From NCBI RefSeq assembly GCF_018687715.1, contig NC_056755.1:17676001-17740000 (forward strand): a DNA stretch of 64,000 bases. The letters run 5' to 3'. Both the position numbers and the translations under genes were made by a program. Below, in pieces: positions 36,823 to 49,668 of the stretch. The notes below the pieces were generated by a model. That model was not told the origin of the DNA. It did no database searches and saw nothing but the letters and a program-made list of their open reading frames with translations. This DNA is from Carya illinoinensis (lineage: Eukaryota; Streptophyta; Magnoliopsida; Fagales; Juglandaceae). Each line of letters starts with the position of its first letter. The stretch's first letter is position 1.

Positions 36823-39800
36823 TCATCCTTCAAACAAATACGGGTACTGCTCCCTTATGTCTGGTACTCGCTCCGAAGAGAAGTCTTGTGCTAACGGATC
36901 TCCCCAAGCCACTTTAACCAAAGGTATCACCTTGGACCTCAACTGTTGCTCCTTCCAATCCATGATCTGCGACTGAATACCCTCTGGGTCGACGAAGCGT
37001 GGCTCTTGCTGTCCAAAGCTCTTATTCAGGGATGATACGTGGAAGACATCATGAACATCCCCAAAATATCCTGGCAAAGCAACTCTATAGGTGACGGACC
37101 CTACCTTCTCCAGAATCTGAAAAGGGCCGACATACCTCGGATCCAATTTCCTCTTCTTACCAAAACGCTTGACACCTCTCATGGGAGAGACTTTGAGATA
37201 AACCCAATCACCAACTTCAAAAGACAACTCTCTCCTCTTAGTATCAGCGTAGCTTTTCTGGCGACTCTGAGCTGCCGCCATTTTATCTCTGATGATCCGG
37301 ACTTGGCTTTGCATTTCTTGAATTATTTCGGGTCCAATTATCCTACTCTTCCCGACTTCATCCCAACACAAGGTCGACCTGCACTTTCTCCCATAAAGAG
37401 CTTCATAGGGAGCCATCTGAATGGTCGCATGGAAGCTGTTATTATATGCAAACTCGATGAGCGACAGATGGTTTTCCCAACTCCCTTGAAAATCCATGAC
37501 ACATGCTCGCAACATGTCTTCAAGGGTCTGAATCGTGCTCTCTGACTGGTCGTCTGTCTGCGGATGATATGCAGTACTGAACTTCAACTTAGTGCCCAAA
37601 GCTGCCTGCAAACTCTTCTAGAACTGCGACGTGAACCTCGGGTCTCGATCTGACACTATACTCTTTGGTATGCCGTGTAGCCGCACTATCTCCTTGACAT
37701 ACAAGCGGGTCAACTTACTCAGAGAGTCGGTGTTATTAACAGGCAGGAAATGAGCACTCTTCATTAACCGGTCAACAATCACCCAAACCGAATTTTTCCC
37801 ACTAGGCGTTCTCGGCAAACCCACTACGAAGTCCATTGTGATGTCATCCCATTTCCACTCAGGAATAGGGAGGGGTTGGAGCATACCTGCAGGTCTTTGA
37901 TGCTCGGCCTTCACTTGCCGGCATGTGTGGCATTTCTCAACATACAAGGCAATATCCTTCTTCATTCCATCCCACCAGTAATTTTTCTTCAAGTCCCGAT
38001 ACATCTTTGTACTGCCGGGATGAACTAAATAAGGGGCCACATGAGCTTCCGCCATGATCCGCTCCTTGAATTCCGAGTCCTTTGGGACCACTCTGCGATC
38101 TCGGAACCGAAGTATCCCATCTTTATCCATGCTATAATGCAACGGCCCTCGAGATTTTCTGACTCTTTTCTTGATGTTCAGCAGCTTCGGATCCTTCCTT
38201 TGGAGAGTCTTCAATTCTTCAAAATCAGTTACCCAAATATCAAGAACTGAAGATAAAACCTCTTCTTGCTGCGAACTCTCTATAAGGAGCCTTCTCATCC
38301 CACAAAGCAGCGAATCCAATTCTAACGGCTCGGCTTCATCTTCCAAGTGTGACTTCCAGCTCAAAGCATCAGCAACTATATTAGCCTTCTCCGGATGGTA
38401 CTTGATCTCACACTGATAGTCACTGATTAGCTCTAGCCATCGCCTCTGCCTCATATTCAGATTTTTCTGGGAAAACAAATGCTTCAAGCTCTTGTGATCA
38501 GTAAATACCTCGCAAGCTTCCCCATACAAGAAGTGCCGCCAGATCTTGAGAGCAAAATCAATCGCAGCCAATTCTAGATCGTGTGTCGGATAATTCTTCT
38601 CATGGTCCTTTAGCTGACGAGATGCATAGGGTACAACCCTTCCTTCCTGCATAAGGACACAACCCAAACCAAACTTAGACGTATCACTGAAGACTACGAA
38701 TGGCTTATGCGGTTCTGGGAGCGCTAACATTGGTGCCGTTGTCAACCGGTTCTTTAATTCCTGGAAGCTTCTCTCACATTTCCCTGACCAAACAAACTCT
38801 GTATTCTTCCGAGTCAAAGCTGTGAGAGGTCCGGATAAGTGAGCAAAACCCTCTACAAATCTTCGGTAGTAACCGGCGAGCCCTAAGAAACTCCGGATCT
38901 CGCGCACTGTAGTTGGGCGCTGCCATGACAAAATGGCTTCTACCTTACTAGGATCAACAATCACTCCGTCTCGGGAAATTACATGCCCAAGAAATTTAAC
39001 TTCTTCCAACCAGAATTCACACTTACTGAGCTTGGCGTACAACTGGTGTTCTCTCAATTTCCCAAGTACCAGACGAAGATGATACACATGCTCTTCAACA
39101 TCTCGGGAATAAATCAAAATATCATCGATGAATACTACCACAAAGGAATCCAGATAAGGTCGAAACACTCGATTCATTAAATCCATGAAAGCAGCAGGGG
39201 CATTAGCTAACCCAAACGGCATCACCTTAAATTCATAATGCCCATACCTCGACCTGAAAGCAGTTTTAGGCACATCCTTGTCTCTGATTCTCAGCTGGTA
39301 GTATCCCGACCTCAAATCAATTTTAGAGAACACGGCTGCTCCTTGAAGCTGATCAAACAAATCATCTATCCGCGGGAGAGGATATTTATCTTTGATGGTC
39401 ACCTTATTCAATTCCCGATAATCTATGCACATATGGAGGGTTCCATCTTTCTTTTAACAAATAAAACTGGTGCACCCCACGGTGACGTACTAGGCTGAAT
39501 AAATCCCTTCTCTACCAGCTCTTGCAACTGAGTCTTCAACTCTTTTAATTCAGCCGGTGCCATGCGATAAGGAGCTTTATGCACAGGAGCCGCTCCATGT
39601 TCCAAGTCTATAACAAACTCCATTTCCCGAATAGGGGGTAGTCCGGGCAAGTCATCCACAAACACATCGGGAAATTCTTCCACAACTGGAATGTCTGCCA
39701 ACGACTTCTCCTCAGACGGCGTGGACACCATCTGAACCAAGAATGCATCCGCTCCCCATGGAATCTCTCTTCTTGCTTGAATCGCCGATATAATTATCGG

Positions 39801-40169
39801 CTTTTCTTTTAATTCACTCACCGCAAATTCCAGAAAATCACCATTTGGAAGCTGAAAGCTAATTTTCCGACTTCTGCAATTAATACTAGCAGAATATCGG
39901 TATAGCCAATCCATTCCGAGGATGATATCAAAACCCAACAGCTTGAATACTACCAAATCAGCATCCAAGAACCTTCCCTCAAAATTTAACGGGCATCCCA
40001 AAGTAACCTTGGAACACCACACCATTTCACCATCGGGTAAAGCCACTACCATAGACTTCGGCAACAGTTCCGTAACCAAATTACACACCCGCGCAAACGT
40101 AGAAGATACAAACGACTGTGACGCAATCAAACAAAGTGCAAGCATAAAACTCATACAAACGAACTCTTC
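36823..40169 (-). pseudogene. pol: Pol of B, with frameshifts and a stop
   Basis: Domains and order are as in A: protease, RT (FIDDILIYS), RNase H, integrase and chromodomain ([10 protein letters not shown]). Four lesions are visible. A 5-nt deletion near 40124 removes the Ser-Gly of the catalytic DSG of protease. A 1-nt deletion in a T run near 39450 shifts the RT frame. A TAG replaces Trp at about 37618-37620 in integrase. Part of the linker before the chromodomain (near 36976) is deleted compared with A. The protein is dead. Confidence 0.92.
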
Positions 40170-40268
40170 CTGAACCAACACATCAACCCATGAAATCCAA
40201 AAAAAAAACAAAGAAGAAACCAATTACACCAAAAATTAAATCCAACTTAAAATTAAATTAATCCATAC
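40170..40268 (-). other. Candidate intron at the gag/pol boundary of B (99 nt)
   Basis: The minus strand has attacag|gtatgg at the donor and ggttcag|gaagag at the acceptor, with a T-rich run before it. Gag stops at 40258-40260 if the segment is retained. The segment is at the same place as in A and C. Confidence 0.62.
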
Positions 40269-41464
40269 CTGTAATTACTCCAGCATCATGGGTCGCTGGC
40301 GCCTCATCATCCACCTCTCCGGGTGTGATAGCATAAACCCGGGCTTGCACTGTTTGTCTTGGGTTTGTTCTTCCACCGCGTCTACCCCCACGGCTTCCTT
40401 GAGCTGCTCTTGGACATTCTCGGGCAAAGTGACTCTGCTGGCCACAATTATAACATCGAGTTCCACTAGGTTGGCACTCACCCACATGGGCTCTATTACA
40501 AACTCCGCAAACAGGCACACGTCCTCCCATGCGAACACTTGAGGATGCTTGCGGTCGAGGCCCGGTCCGCTGAACAAATTTCTGAGGCGAACCCGAGCTG
40601 CTTCCTTCACCAGAAAAACTCCGCCTCTTATGCCCTGGAGGGGAGCCCATACTCAGATTATTTTCTCGTTCCACCAGGGTGGCCACATCCACTAGTTCCT
40701 GAAAAGTGGATATCCGATGGCTGACCACCATAGGCATATATTAGGGCGTAGTCCCTCCTGAAAACGATCAGCTCGCATCTCCTCTATGGCGATAAGGTGA
40801 GGAGCAAATCGCTCAAGTTCTATGAATCTCCGGGCGTACTGTTCCACTGTCGCGCCCCCTTGGACCAAATCTGAGAACTCTCTCGCCTTTTGCTTCCTTA
40901 CCGATGCGGGAAAGAAGCGGTCATTAAACTCCTTCTTGAAGCGCTGCCAGGTCACCGCAGCGAAAGATCTCAATTCTGATTCCAGCATCACTCTCTTGGT
41001 ATCCCACCAATCCGAAGCAGTGCCTTGCAAGAGATAGCTGGCGTAGAGTACCTGTTGCGCCTCGGTGCATCCACACACCTCAAATGTTCTCTCCAGGTCC
41101 TTGATCCACTTTCCAGCTCGAAGCGGATCCTCTTCTCCAGTGAAGTGTGGAGTCCTATGCGCCAGGAAGCGCTCATAGGTGCACCCGGCTTGCACCATGC
41201 TGCTAGATCCTCCTGGGTAAGGCCAAGACCCTCCCTGATATGGCCAAGGACCTCCTGGTTGCGGCCAAAATCCTTCTTGTTGCGGACAAGGCCCTCCTTG
41301 TGGCGGCCAGGGACCCCCTTGTTGTGGCCAAGGCTCTGTCTGTTGTGGCCTATAATTTTACTGCATAAACTCCGTCATCTGCCGTATGGCTTGAGCTATG
41401 GAGTCATCTCTTGATGTATTGTCCCGTGGCTCCTGAGTAGATTTCTTTGGCCTTCCTATTTTCC
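40258..41464 (-). pseudogene. gag: Gag of B, degenerate
   Basis: The usual start MGRPRK has changed to IGRPKK, because ATG became ATA. A TAA follows FMQ near 41360, and a small deletion near 40735 shifts the frame in the Gag core. The CCHC knuckle is intact in sequence (CYNCGQQSHFARECP). The Pro/Gly repeat is short, and its units differ from those of A and C. Confidence 0.88.
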
Positions 41465-41740
41465 TGCCACCACAACCTTTGACCCCCTTTCAGAAAACAA
41501 AAACAAATAAAACCAACAACCAACAAAAACAGAACCAAAGACCAACACCACATCACAGAAAACAAAAGAAACCAACTTGCAAAAACATAACCAAATAAAT
41601 AAAAACAAACAAACAAGCTCAAACAAATAAAACAAATAAAACAAATCAAATAGCTGTACTTAACATAATTTTCAAAACACAACTTTAAAAAGCATTCTGG
41701 TACTGCCTACGGGACATGTGGTTTTACCCAGAGCCAAACT

Positions 41741-41752
41741 GCTCTGACACCA
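41741..41752 (-). promoter_or_regulatory. Primer-binding site of B
   Basis: The minus strand reads tggtgtcagagc, one change from the canonical initiator-methionine site. Confidence 0.88.
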
Positions 41753-43490
41753 CTTGTGATGCCCCCAAATCCCCACGCACGATCACGGGAAAATCGAGAC
41801 GTCTAGATGATGACATCACGGGTCATCATCCTATCGACGTGTGCCAACTGTGTGAAAAAGAGACGAATGTGCACAAGAAATACGCAGCGAAAAGCAAGTC
41901 AATAACTAAGTACCAGAATTTTTCTTGTTTAAAACAAAGCTATTGCAAATCGTACATAAATAAAATATTACAAAACACGCATATAATATAATATCAAATA
42001 CAAAGCATAACATCAGCAACCCGGCGGAGCCGCATCCTCGGGTTCAGCCTCCTCCTTCTCATCCTCGAACTCTGCACCAAAAGCTACGGAACCCAAAATG
42101 GTATCGCAGGTAAGTAAAACCCAAACACCACCAGATAAAAACACATAGAACTCAAGCAACATGGATGCAAGAAAAGCCAATGCACAAGTCCCGCAAAACC
42201 ACATTTTTACCACGCACGCCAAAAAAACTCATTTGTCCCATAAAAACATATCCTCAAAACCAAGCCTCGCCATTATCCCAGATAATGGCCCAAACCACTA
42301 TTTTCCCAGAAAATGGATCAAAAGTCTCGAAACCAACCTCGCCATTTTCTCAGAAAATGGCCCACATCCGAAAACCATAAAAACGATCCAATTATGCATG
42401 CACCATGATCTCCCCTAGGGATCATCCGCACACCCTGGCTCTGTGCCACACCGCAGGTAATGACCACGCATGTGACACCTACACGAGTGATGCCCAGACT
42501 CGCGCCCAGCGCTTACCTGACCAGGCCATCCTCTAGTCCCCGCCACTCTAAGGACCACGGAGTCGACACGACAGCGTTACCGTATCGTGCGATCCGGTCG
42601 TCGCAGGGGATGTCACTCAATTTTATCCACTCCCGAGTGACCAGAGGAGCTCCACCGAGATAATAACCCATCCCGGCTTGGGCTCGTGAGACACACGCAC
42701 CCAAAAACCATTCACGCCAGCAAAACAGCATTTCTCAAATAAAACATAATACACGTGCATGCACCATGCAAATGCAATTATCAATGCACAAAACAAACAA
42801 CCAACCATAACACAATAAATCAAGCAACTCCGTCCTCCATCCATCCGACCCCCGAACTCCTCGGACTCAGTCCAGAATCAACCAACCAACAGCAATAAAT
42901 AAATTGAATGAGCGATATATATTTAAATCTGAAAATAGGGTTTGGAAAATACTTACAGCGCTATACGGTAATTTTAGAAAACACCCGGCGTTGCAAACGG
43001 CGGTGAAAAAGTAACGTTACAGTGAAAATTTACTATGATCGTGGGTTGTGAAATACCCACTTTTGAACGGGGACAAACTAGGGCTTGGGATCGATAGGGA
43101 ATGGTCTAGGGATGATTGTGAAGCTATTGGAAGTGGTGGTTGGTCGTGGGTGGCGGCAGAAACGGAGGTGGGAGGCCAGATTTCCCAAAAAGGAAAGCTA
43201 GCTCGTGGGAGCTGTTCCGGTGGTCGTTGGAGGCCGAAAATAGGTGGGTTAGGACGGCAAGGGACCGGTGATGAAGTGGTGAAGAAATGGTGGCCGGAGG
43301 TGGAGCGACGGCGGCGGATCGGAGTAAAAACCGTGCAGGCTTTGAAGGACTTTTCCGGCCAAACGGCCGGCTGGATGGGGGTGGGTTTTGGTGGGGAGGT
43401 GCGCTGGAGGGAGAGGAGTCGACCGGTGTGGGCGGTGAGCCGCACGGTGGCCGGACGGCGGCGGGTCGAGGCTGAAAGGGCTCCTGCGTG

Positions 43491-43522
<32 letters not shown>

Positions 43523-43805
43523 CGGGGGGGTCGACGCGGGAAGGGAAAAGAAAAAAAAAAGAAAAGAAAGAAAAAAGAGAAAAAGAAAGGAAAAGAAAGA
43601 AGAAAAAAAGAGAAAAAGGAAAAAGAAAAAGGAAAAAAAGAAAAAAGGTGTAGGGAAGGAAGATGAGGTCTAATCCTCAGTCTGGAAAAACAAAACTAGA
43701 TCGCCGCAACGAGATTTAAAAACCGTAAAAAGGAAACAAACTAAAAGAAATAAAACACAACATCAATTAAATAAAAAAAAACCAATTTTAAAGCACAATA
43801 AATTA

Positions 43806-46232
43806 TGTGATGACCCGTTTTTAAGTGTATTTTCGCTGAAATATTTGTTTTTATTTTAATTAATATATTAGCTATTTATTTTAATTTATTTGCGTTTTTA
43901 AAGTTGGTTTTTAATTTAATTTATTTTATTTGAGGTTGTGTTTTATTTCTTTTAGTTGTTTTGCGATTTTAATCTTTTTGGCGGTTTGTTTCGTTTTCCC
44001 GGAGTGAGGATTGGACCTCATCTCTTTTCACATCTTTTTCCTTTTTCTCTTTTTTCCTTTTTCTTTTTCCCTTCTTTTCCTTTTTCCCTCTTTTTCTTTT
44101 TTTTCTTTTTTTTTTTTTTTTCTTTCTCTCCTTTTCTCTCCCGCGTTCGGACCCCCCCCCCCCGTGCTCTCTCTCTCTTCTCTCTCCTCACCCACGGCCG
44201 AACCCCTTCCCACCGTCGACCCAGTGCCGTCCGGCCACCGTGGGCGACACCTCCCCCACCATCCTCTTCGTCCACCTCCGGCGCACCTCCCCACCGGTTT
44301 CCTCCCCCATCCGGCCGGCCGTTTGGCCGGAAAAGCCCTCCAAAGGCCGCACGGTTTTCAGCTCGATCCGCCGCCGTCGCTCCACCTCCGGCCACCATTT
44401 CTTCACCACTTCATCACCGACCTCTTGCCGTCCTAACCCACCCATTTCCGGCCTCCATCGACCACCGGAGCAGCTCCCACGAGCTTGTTTTCCGATTTGC
44501 CCTTTTTGGCCATTTCCGGCCATTCCGCCGCCACCCACGGCCGTCCGTCACTTCCTATAGCTTCACAACCACCTCTAGACCATTCCCTATCAATCCCGTG
44601 TCCTAGTTTGTCCCCGTTCAAAAGTGGGTTTTTCGGACCCACGGCCACAGTGAATTTTCACTGTGACGTTGCTGTTTTTCCGCCGTTAGCAACGCCGCGA
44701 GCTTTCTAAAAATACCGTATAGCGCTGTAAGTATTTTCCAAACCCTATTTTCAGATTTTAATGTATATTGCTCTTTCAATTGTTTTATTTAATTAAGCAT
44801 TTATTTATTTTATCTGTTGTTGGTTGTTGATTCCGGACTGAGTCCGAGGAGTTTCGGGGGTCGGATGGATTGAGGATGGAGTGTTTGTTTGGTTGGTTGT
44901 GACTGGTTGATTTGATTGGACCGTGTGGCGTGCGTTGCATTTTATTTGCGTACATGTGCGTTTTGCTTTATTTGTGTAATTCATGTTTATCAGCGTTTTG
45001 GTCTTTGGTTGCATGTGTCTCACGAGCCCAAGCCGGGATGGGTTATTATCACGGTGGAGCTCCTCTGGTCACTCGGGAGCGAATAATACTGAGTGACATC
45101 CCCTGGGTTGTCGCAGGGCGACGACCGGATCGCACGATAGGGTGACGATGTCGTGTCGACTCCGTGGTCCTTCTAGTGGCGGGGACTAGAGGATGGCCCA
45201 GATGGTTCGCGCTCGTGTCGTGAGTCTGGGCATCACTCGTTTAGGTGCCACATGCGCAGTCGTTACCTGCGGTGTGGTACAGGGCCATGTATACGGATGA
45301 TCCCTAGGGGAGATCATGGTGTATGCGTAATCGGAACTCCTCTGGTCACTCGGGAGTGGTTAATACTGAGTGACGTCCCCTGTGTTGTCGAGAGCGATGA
45401 CGGGAGCGGGGCTAGGGGATGCTTGGCTACGAACGCGCAGGGCGCGGAACCGGGCATCGCCCTACTCACCGACTCCGTGGCCTTTCGCTGGTGAGGGCTA
45501 GAGGATGGCCCAGATGGTTCGCGCGTGTGACGTGAGTCTGGGCATCACTTGTTTAGGTGTCACACGCGTAGCCGTTCTCTACGGTGTGGCACTGAGCCAG
45601 GGTGTGCGGATGATCCCTAGGGGAGATCATGGTGCATACAGTGTGGGTGTGGTATGGTTTTCGGTTATGATCTATTTTCTGGGAAAATGGTGGTTTGGGC
45701 CATTATCGGGGATAATGGCGAGGTTTGACTTCTTGGATGTTTTGTGGGCCATATGGGTTTTGGCGTGCGTGGAAAAAATGTGGTTTTGCGGGGCATGTGT
45801 TTAGGTTGTTCTTGCATGCATGTTGTTTGAGCTATATGTGTTTTTATCTGGTAGTGTTTGGGTTATACTTACCTGCGGAACCATTTTTGGTTCCGTAGCT
45901 TTTGGTGCAGAGTTCGAGGAAGAGGAGGAGGAGGCTGAGCCCGAGGATGCGGCTCCGCCGGGTTGCTGATGCTGTGCTTTTTATCTGTTTTTAAACATGT
46001 ATTTGTATTTTTTTTATAATATTTTATTTATGTACGTTTTAAACAGCTTGTATTACGTTAAGAAAAATTCTGGTACTTAGTTATGACTTTCTTTATCCGC
46101 TGCGTGTTTCTCTGTACACATTTGTTGCCTGACACACACTCGGCACCCGTCGATGGGATGGTGACCCGGGTTGTCACCATCCGGACGTCTCAATTTCCCC
46201 GTGTTCGGGCGTGGGGATTTGGGGGCGTCACA
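43806..46232 (+). mobile_element. Solo LTR D, opposite orientation, with internal duplication
   Basis: It starts tgtgatgaccc, ends gggggcgtcaca and is flanked by the perfect duplication aatta. It is 2427 bp, about 300 bp longer than sister LTRs. The extra length comes from a diverged tandem duplication near 45057-45650, where the words ctcctctggtcactcggg and tgatccctaggggagatcat each occur twice. No internal coding region is attached, so it is a solo LTR formed after insertion. Confidence 0.93.
45057..45650 (+). repeat. Diverged tandem duplication in D
   Basis: Two units of roughly 280-315 bp with the same order of landmarks but many differences. They may come from an unequal exchange between two LTR variants. 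Confidence 0.75.
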
Positions 46233-46293
46233 AATTAAAATAAAAACAACCATTTCAGCGAAAATACAAGCGAAAGCGGGTCATCATAGGTGG

Positions 46294-46590
46294 CCTATCG
46301 AATGAATTTTGGGATTGAATTTACCCTTTTATTCCAAAATTCATTCAATTTCTCATGTTTCATGTTTGAAAAAGAAGTTGGGTGAACATTATTCCTCTGC
46401 CTACGTTACCTCCACTGGATCACTCATCTAGCTCCAATTGAATCAAGTTCAAAGCAGCGTTTGAAACCAAGTTTACTTGGTCGATAATCCATCTTCCTCT
46501 GTTTCAATTATATTTCTAGGATGACAAAAATTTGGGCGTTCTATGCTTTGAAAATTAAAATATATAGACTAATCTGTCCACAGAACAACC
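46294..46590 (+). pseudogene. Tail of the G element Pol
   Basis: Immediately after B the plus strand resumes the G frame with AYRMN and then FEKEVG. These resemble the segment following the GPF/Y module in Ty3/gypsy integrases. Similarity fades beyond about 46400. Confidence 0.5.
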
Positions 46591-47262
46591 TTAGAAATTA
46601 TTTCAATATTTAATTTTAATTTGTAATATCAAAGTATTCTTATTAAAAGATATCATAAAAATTAATATTTGCTTAGAAACTTAAAACTGATATACTCCCT
46701 CACACACAAGTTCACAATAAAACTTATAAAATTAAAGTTTTAAATTAGAAAATTTAAAGTATGAAAAAAAATTAATGCTTATATTTAAAAAAAAATTAAT
46801 AATGATTCCGACCAACTTTGTTATTGACCAGTAGACCAATCTTGCTTCGTATATTTACACTTTTATTTATAATTTTACTTATAAGATTCATCTTGTTAGT
46901 TTTCTTTTTAAAAATCAAATTTCATGATTTTTAACATATTAATAACTGATACGTGGAGAAGTAAATTTTTTCTAAATTTTTTTAAGTACATATAACATTT
47001 TCCTTTCAATAAACTCAACTGACCCTTTGAGAATGGTTGTCTAAATACTAATTAAAATCTATCTTAAAAATCATTACTATTAGAATTTTTATAAATTGAG
47101 GTTCATATTTTTAAATTTTAGAATCTTATTTTTTTAAAATTATTTTTTCTCGAAATAAAAAATTAATTAAATTTGATTTAGTTAATTAAAGAATCATGAC
47201 GAAGGTCCATAATTAAAAGCATAAAAAAGTAAAGACTCTCTCCACGGTCTACATTACGTTAA
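46591..47262. other. AT-rich DNA, no gene seen
   Basis: Very AT-rich, with no open frame of note and no element boundary recognised. Confidence 0.6.
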
Positions 47263-47829
47263 GAGTATTCACATTCGGTATCCCAAAACACCAAATTTTC
47301 CATAATTTGGATCTCTATTTTAGGAAAAAAGTTTAGGAAATGAATAGTGATTTTCCATATTTGGGAAACTACTATTTATTTTCTAAACCATTTTTTATCA
47401 ATATTTTATTTTAATACATAAAATAAATTATCCTTTCAATCATCTATACTTTCCATCATACTCATATTTATCATAGTTTTAAATAATAATTTTAAAAATA
47501 ATTTAAATAATTATGAAAATATAAAAAAATAATTGTAAAAATATTATCATACCCACAAAAAAATAATTTAAATTTTTGTTTAAAATATTTACTAGAGTAA
47601 TAGTTCAAAACATAATAAAAAAGTATTGAGTAGTTAAGTTTGTAAATAAAAGTGAGAAAAAAGTAATAAAGAAAAAATAGAGAAATATTATTTTAATAGA
47701 ATAGAGAAAGTATAGGGAATGAAATGTAGAATATTTTTGAAAGGTGAATAAAATTTAAAAAAAAATTTAGGAAATGTCATTTTTAGTTAAATTATAGAGA
47801 ATTTTATGGGGAACTCAATGTGAATGCTC
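47263..47829. mobile_element. MITE with TAA duplication
   Basis: Terminal inverted repeats gagtattcacatt and gagcattcacatt (read inward from the right) bound 567 bp. Flanking taa occurs at 47260-47262 and 47830-47832. A 3-bp TAA duplication is typical of PIF/Harbinger-type (Tourist) MITEs. Confidence 0.7.
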
Positions 47830-47951
47830 TAAAGGGCCAGTTTGGATAACAAAAATACTTGAGAAATCTGAGGTGGGTTCGTATGGTTGGAGTGTTTTCA
47901 ACCCCCAAACACGTTAAACAATACTCAAGCACAACACTCCAACTAGAATAA

Positions 47952-48180
47952 TGATAGGGTTACTACCCTACTACTCTTTTTGTATTTGATTTTTTTTTAA
48001 TTTTTTATTTTACTTAATGATTAAGGAAGTGAGTATTACTAAAGTTATATATTTTTTTAAATTTTTCTTAATGATTAAGGATGTTAAAAAAAATACTTAA
48101 AAGAAAATGATAAAAAAAATAAAAAAATTTGAAATGAACTTGAGTAGTAGATGGGTAGTAATACAGTAGTAACCCTATCA
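47952..48180. repeat. 229-bp inverted-repeat element
   Basis: The ends tgatagggttactac and its reverse complement form an extended inverted repeat, with cttaatgattaagg words inside. It looks like a small MITE, but no clear target duplication is seen. Confidence 0.6.
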
Positions 48181-49668
48181 CTACCCCTCCAACTAACGTT
48201 CAGATTTCTGTAGCATGATTGATCTTTCATTTCAAATAACTTTTCCCATCAACCATTCTTCTCTCCCTCTCTGTCAATGACCCTCACCCTTATCTTCCCC
48301 AAGTCAACGCTTTCTCCAACCGAATCTCTCTACAACGATTTGAGCGGACCTCTTGCTTCCTTTGAGTACCCTGACCTCTCTCTTCCTTTCTCTCTGTGGT
48401 TGCATCTCCTCAATTTGACATCTCTCTCTCTCTCTCTCTAGCCAAGTCTGCAACCTCCAAGGGTAAAATGCATAATTGACAGGTCACTGTGGAAGTAGTG
48501 ACTCTCCTCAGTGCCACATGCTATCACAGGTGCTGTACGCGGTTCAGCTCTGATTGATGTTGTGGTGAAGCCTGCACCGTAACTGGTTGATGAAGATTCG
48601 GATTCGAGATCTTCACACAGCAAACCTGTGCCCCTGTGATCTGATTGCGGTTGAACCCTCCATTATAAAGCAACCATGCCGAAAGGCATAATACACATAA
48701 GATCCACTTCTGTCATTCACCTTCGCATTGCGTTCGGACACCTAGCACTTGCAATGACTAGTTTCGACATCATGGGGCCGAGAACGCATTCCTATTGGGT
48801 AAGCACAAATCAACTCAACTTTTTTTTAATAATTTGTTCATTATTCTTGGATGTTTGTGAAGAATATCGTGGTACGAAATAACTAATTGCTTGGATATCA
48901 ACATCTTGATCTTATTCTATGCAGATGGATGATTTGCATATATACTGGGTTAGGGTGCCTTACTAGTAATTGGCACCACCATAAATTGCTTTAGTAAGGG
49001 AACTAGGAGTAATATAAGACAAAAGAGAGCAAGAATGTGAGAGGTATTGAAATCTTGACAATAGTTACACTGATTTCAAGTCTTATTTCCTGCTTAAGAA
49101 AAGTTGTTATTTATTTTGGATTTTGTTATTCTTTGAGCTGATGGGGCCTTGTTATTTTGTAAATCAGATCTGCATCATTTGATTGGTATTGACATATTGA
49201 CAAAATTTAGATTATGCAGACATTGAGGCTAATAGGTAGTTGTAGTTTGGTTGATATATGAAATTATTAGGTTTGCCTTATAAGGCTGGAACTCTACTTT
49301 AAATTTAATTTGGAAGAAGATATATTTCAATTTGTAATGAAACTCCATCATTTTCCCTCTCTTAGTTCTCATACAGCAGCAAAACAGTTTCAACTTCTGA
49401 ATTTTTCTGCAACATATTCTATCATGATGTCTTCCAACCTCATTTGTTCTTAGGTTTTTCATCTAATACTTGCTTAGATAAGTGTATAACCAACCAAAGG
49501 AAAGTTAGAAATAAGTAAAATTCGAGCAACCTACAGCTTGAAGGGGTGACAACTAACATGATTTTCTGGCATTTCTGCTCTCTTTGGTCTAGGTTATCTC
49601 AATTTCTGCAGTAAATTTAGCTTTCATTTTCTCTCTTTGAGTTCCTTATTAATTTAGTTAAACCCTTC
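48181..49668. other. Unassigned region with a CT microsatellite
   Basis: It contains a CT-rich stretch (48240-48440) with tctctctc repeats. A short open frame at 48676-48882 has no recognisable similarity and no other coding signs. I cannot assign a gene. Confidence 0.4.

Larger units (their letters stand above)
26353..46288 (-). mobile_element. Ty3/gypsy Tekay-type element B, hosting C and D
   Basis: Plus-strand ends are tgtgacgccccc and tcatcata (a decayed tcatcaca). The flanking bases ggcgg (26348-26352) and ggtgg (46289-46293) form a duplication with one mismatch. The internal part 36708-41754 holds polypurine tract, pol, gag and primer site on the minus strand. The left LTR is split by C and the right LTR by D. 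B carries more inactivating changes than A: a lost gag start, protease and RT frameshifts, and an integrase stop. Confidence 0.93.
41755..46288 (-). repeat. 5' LTR of B, split by solo LTR D
   Basis: The LTR is 41755-43805 plus 46238-46288. The insertion of D duplicated aatta (43801-43805 and 46233-46237). Confidence 0.92.
24420..46590 (+). mobile_element. Old Ty3/gypsy element G, split by a hAT-like element and by Tekay element B
   Basis: Three pieces on the plus strand belong to one integrase region. Positions 24480-24775 encode MDFYLEGMHKDIK, ECDVCQTNK and HWLDISMDFIEGLPL. Positions 26085-26350 encode remnants of the region before and within the GPF/Y module, such as LLSLLNENLQKAQ and, near its end, YYGQFQV. 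Positions 46294-46390 continue with AYRMN and FEKEVG. No LTR of G is recognised, and part of the integrase core is missing between the first two pieces. The lineage is a Ty3/gypsy chromovirus by sequence style but is not assigned further. Confidence 0.75.

Noticed and set aside
48676..48882. 68-codon frame MPKGIIHIRSTS
   Set aside because: No recognisable family, promoter or splice support.
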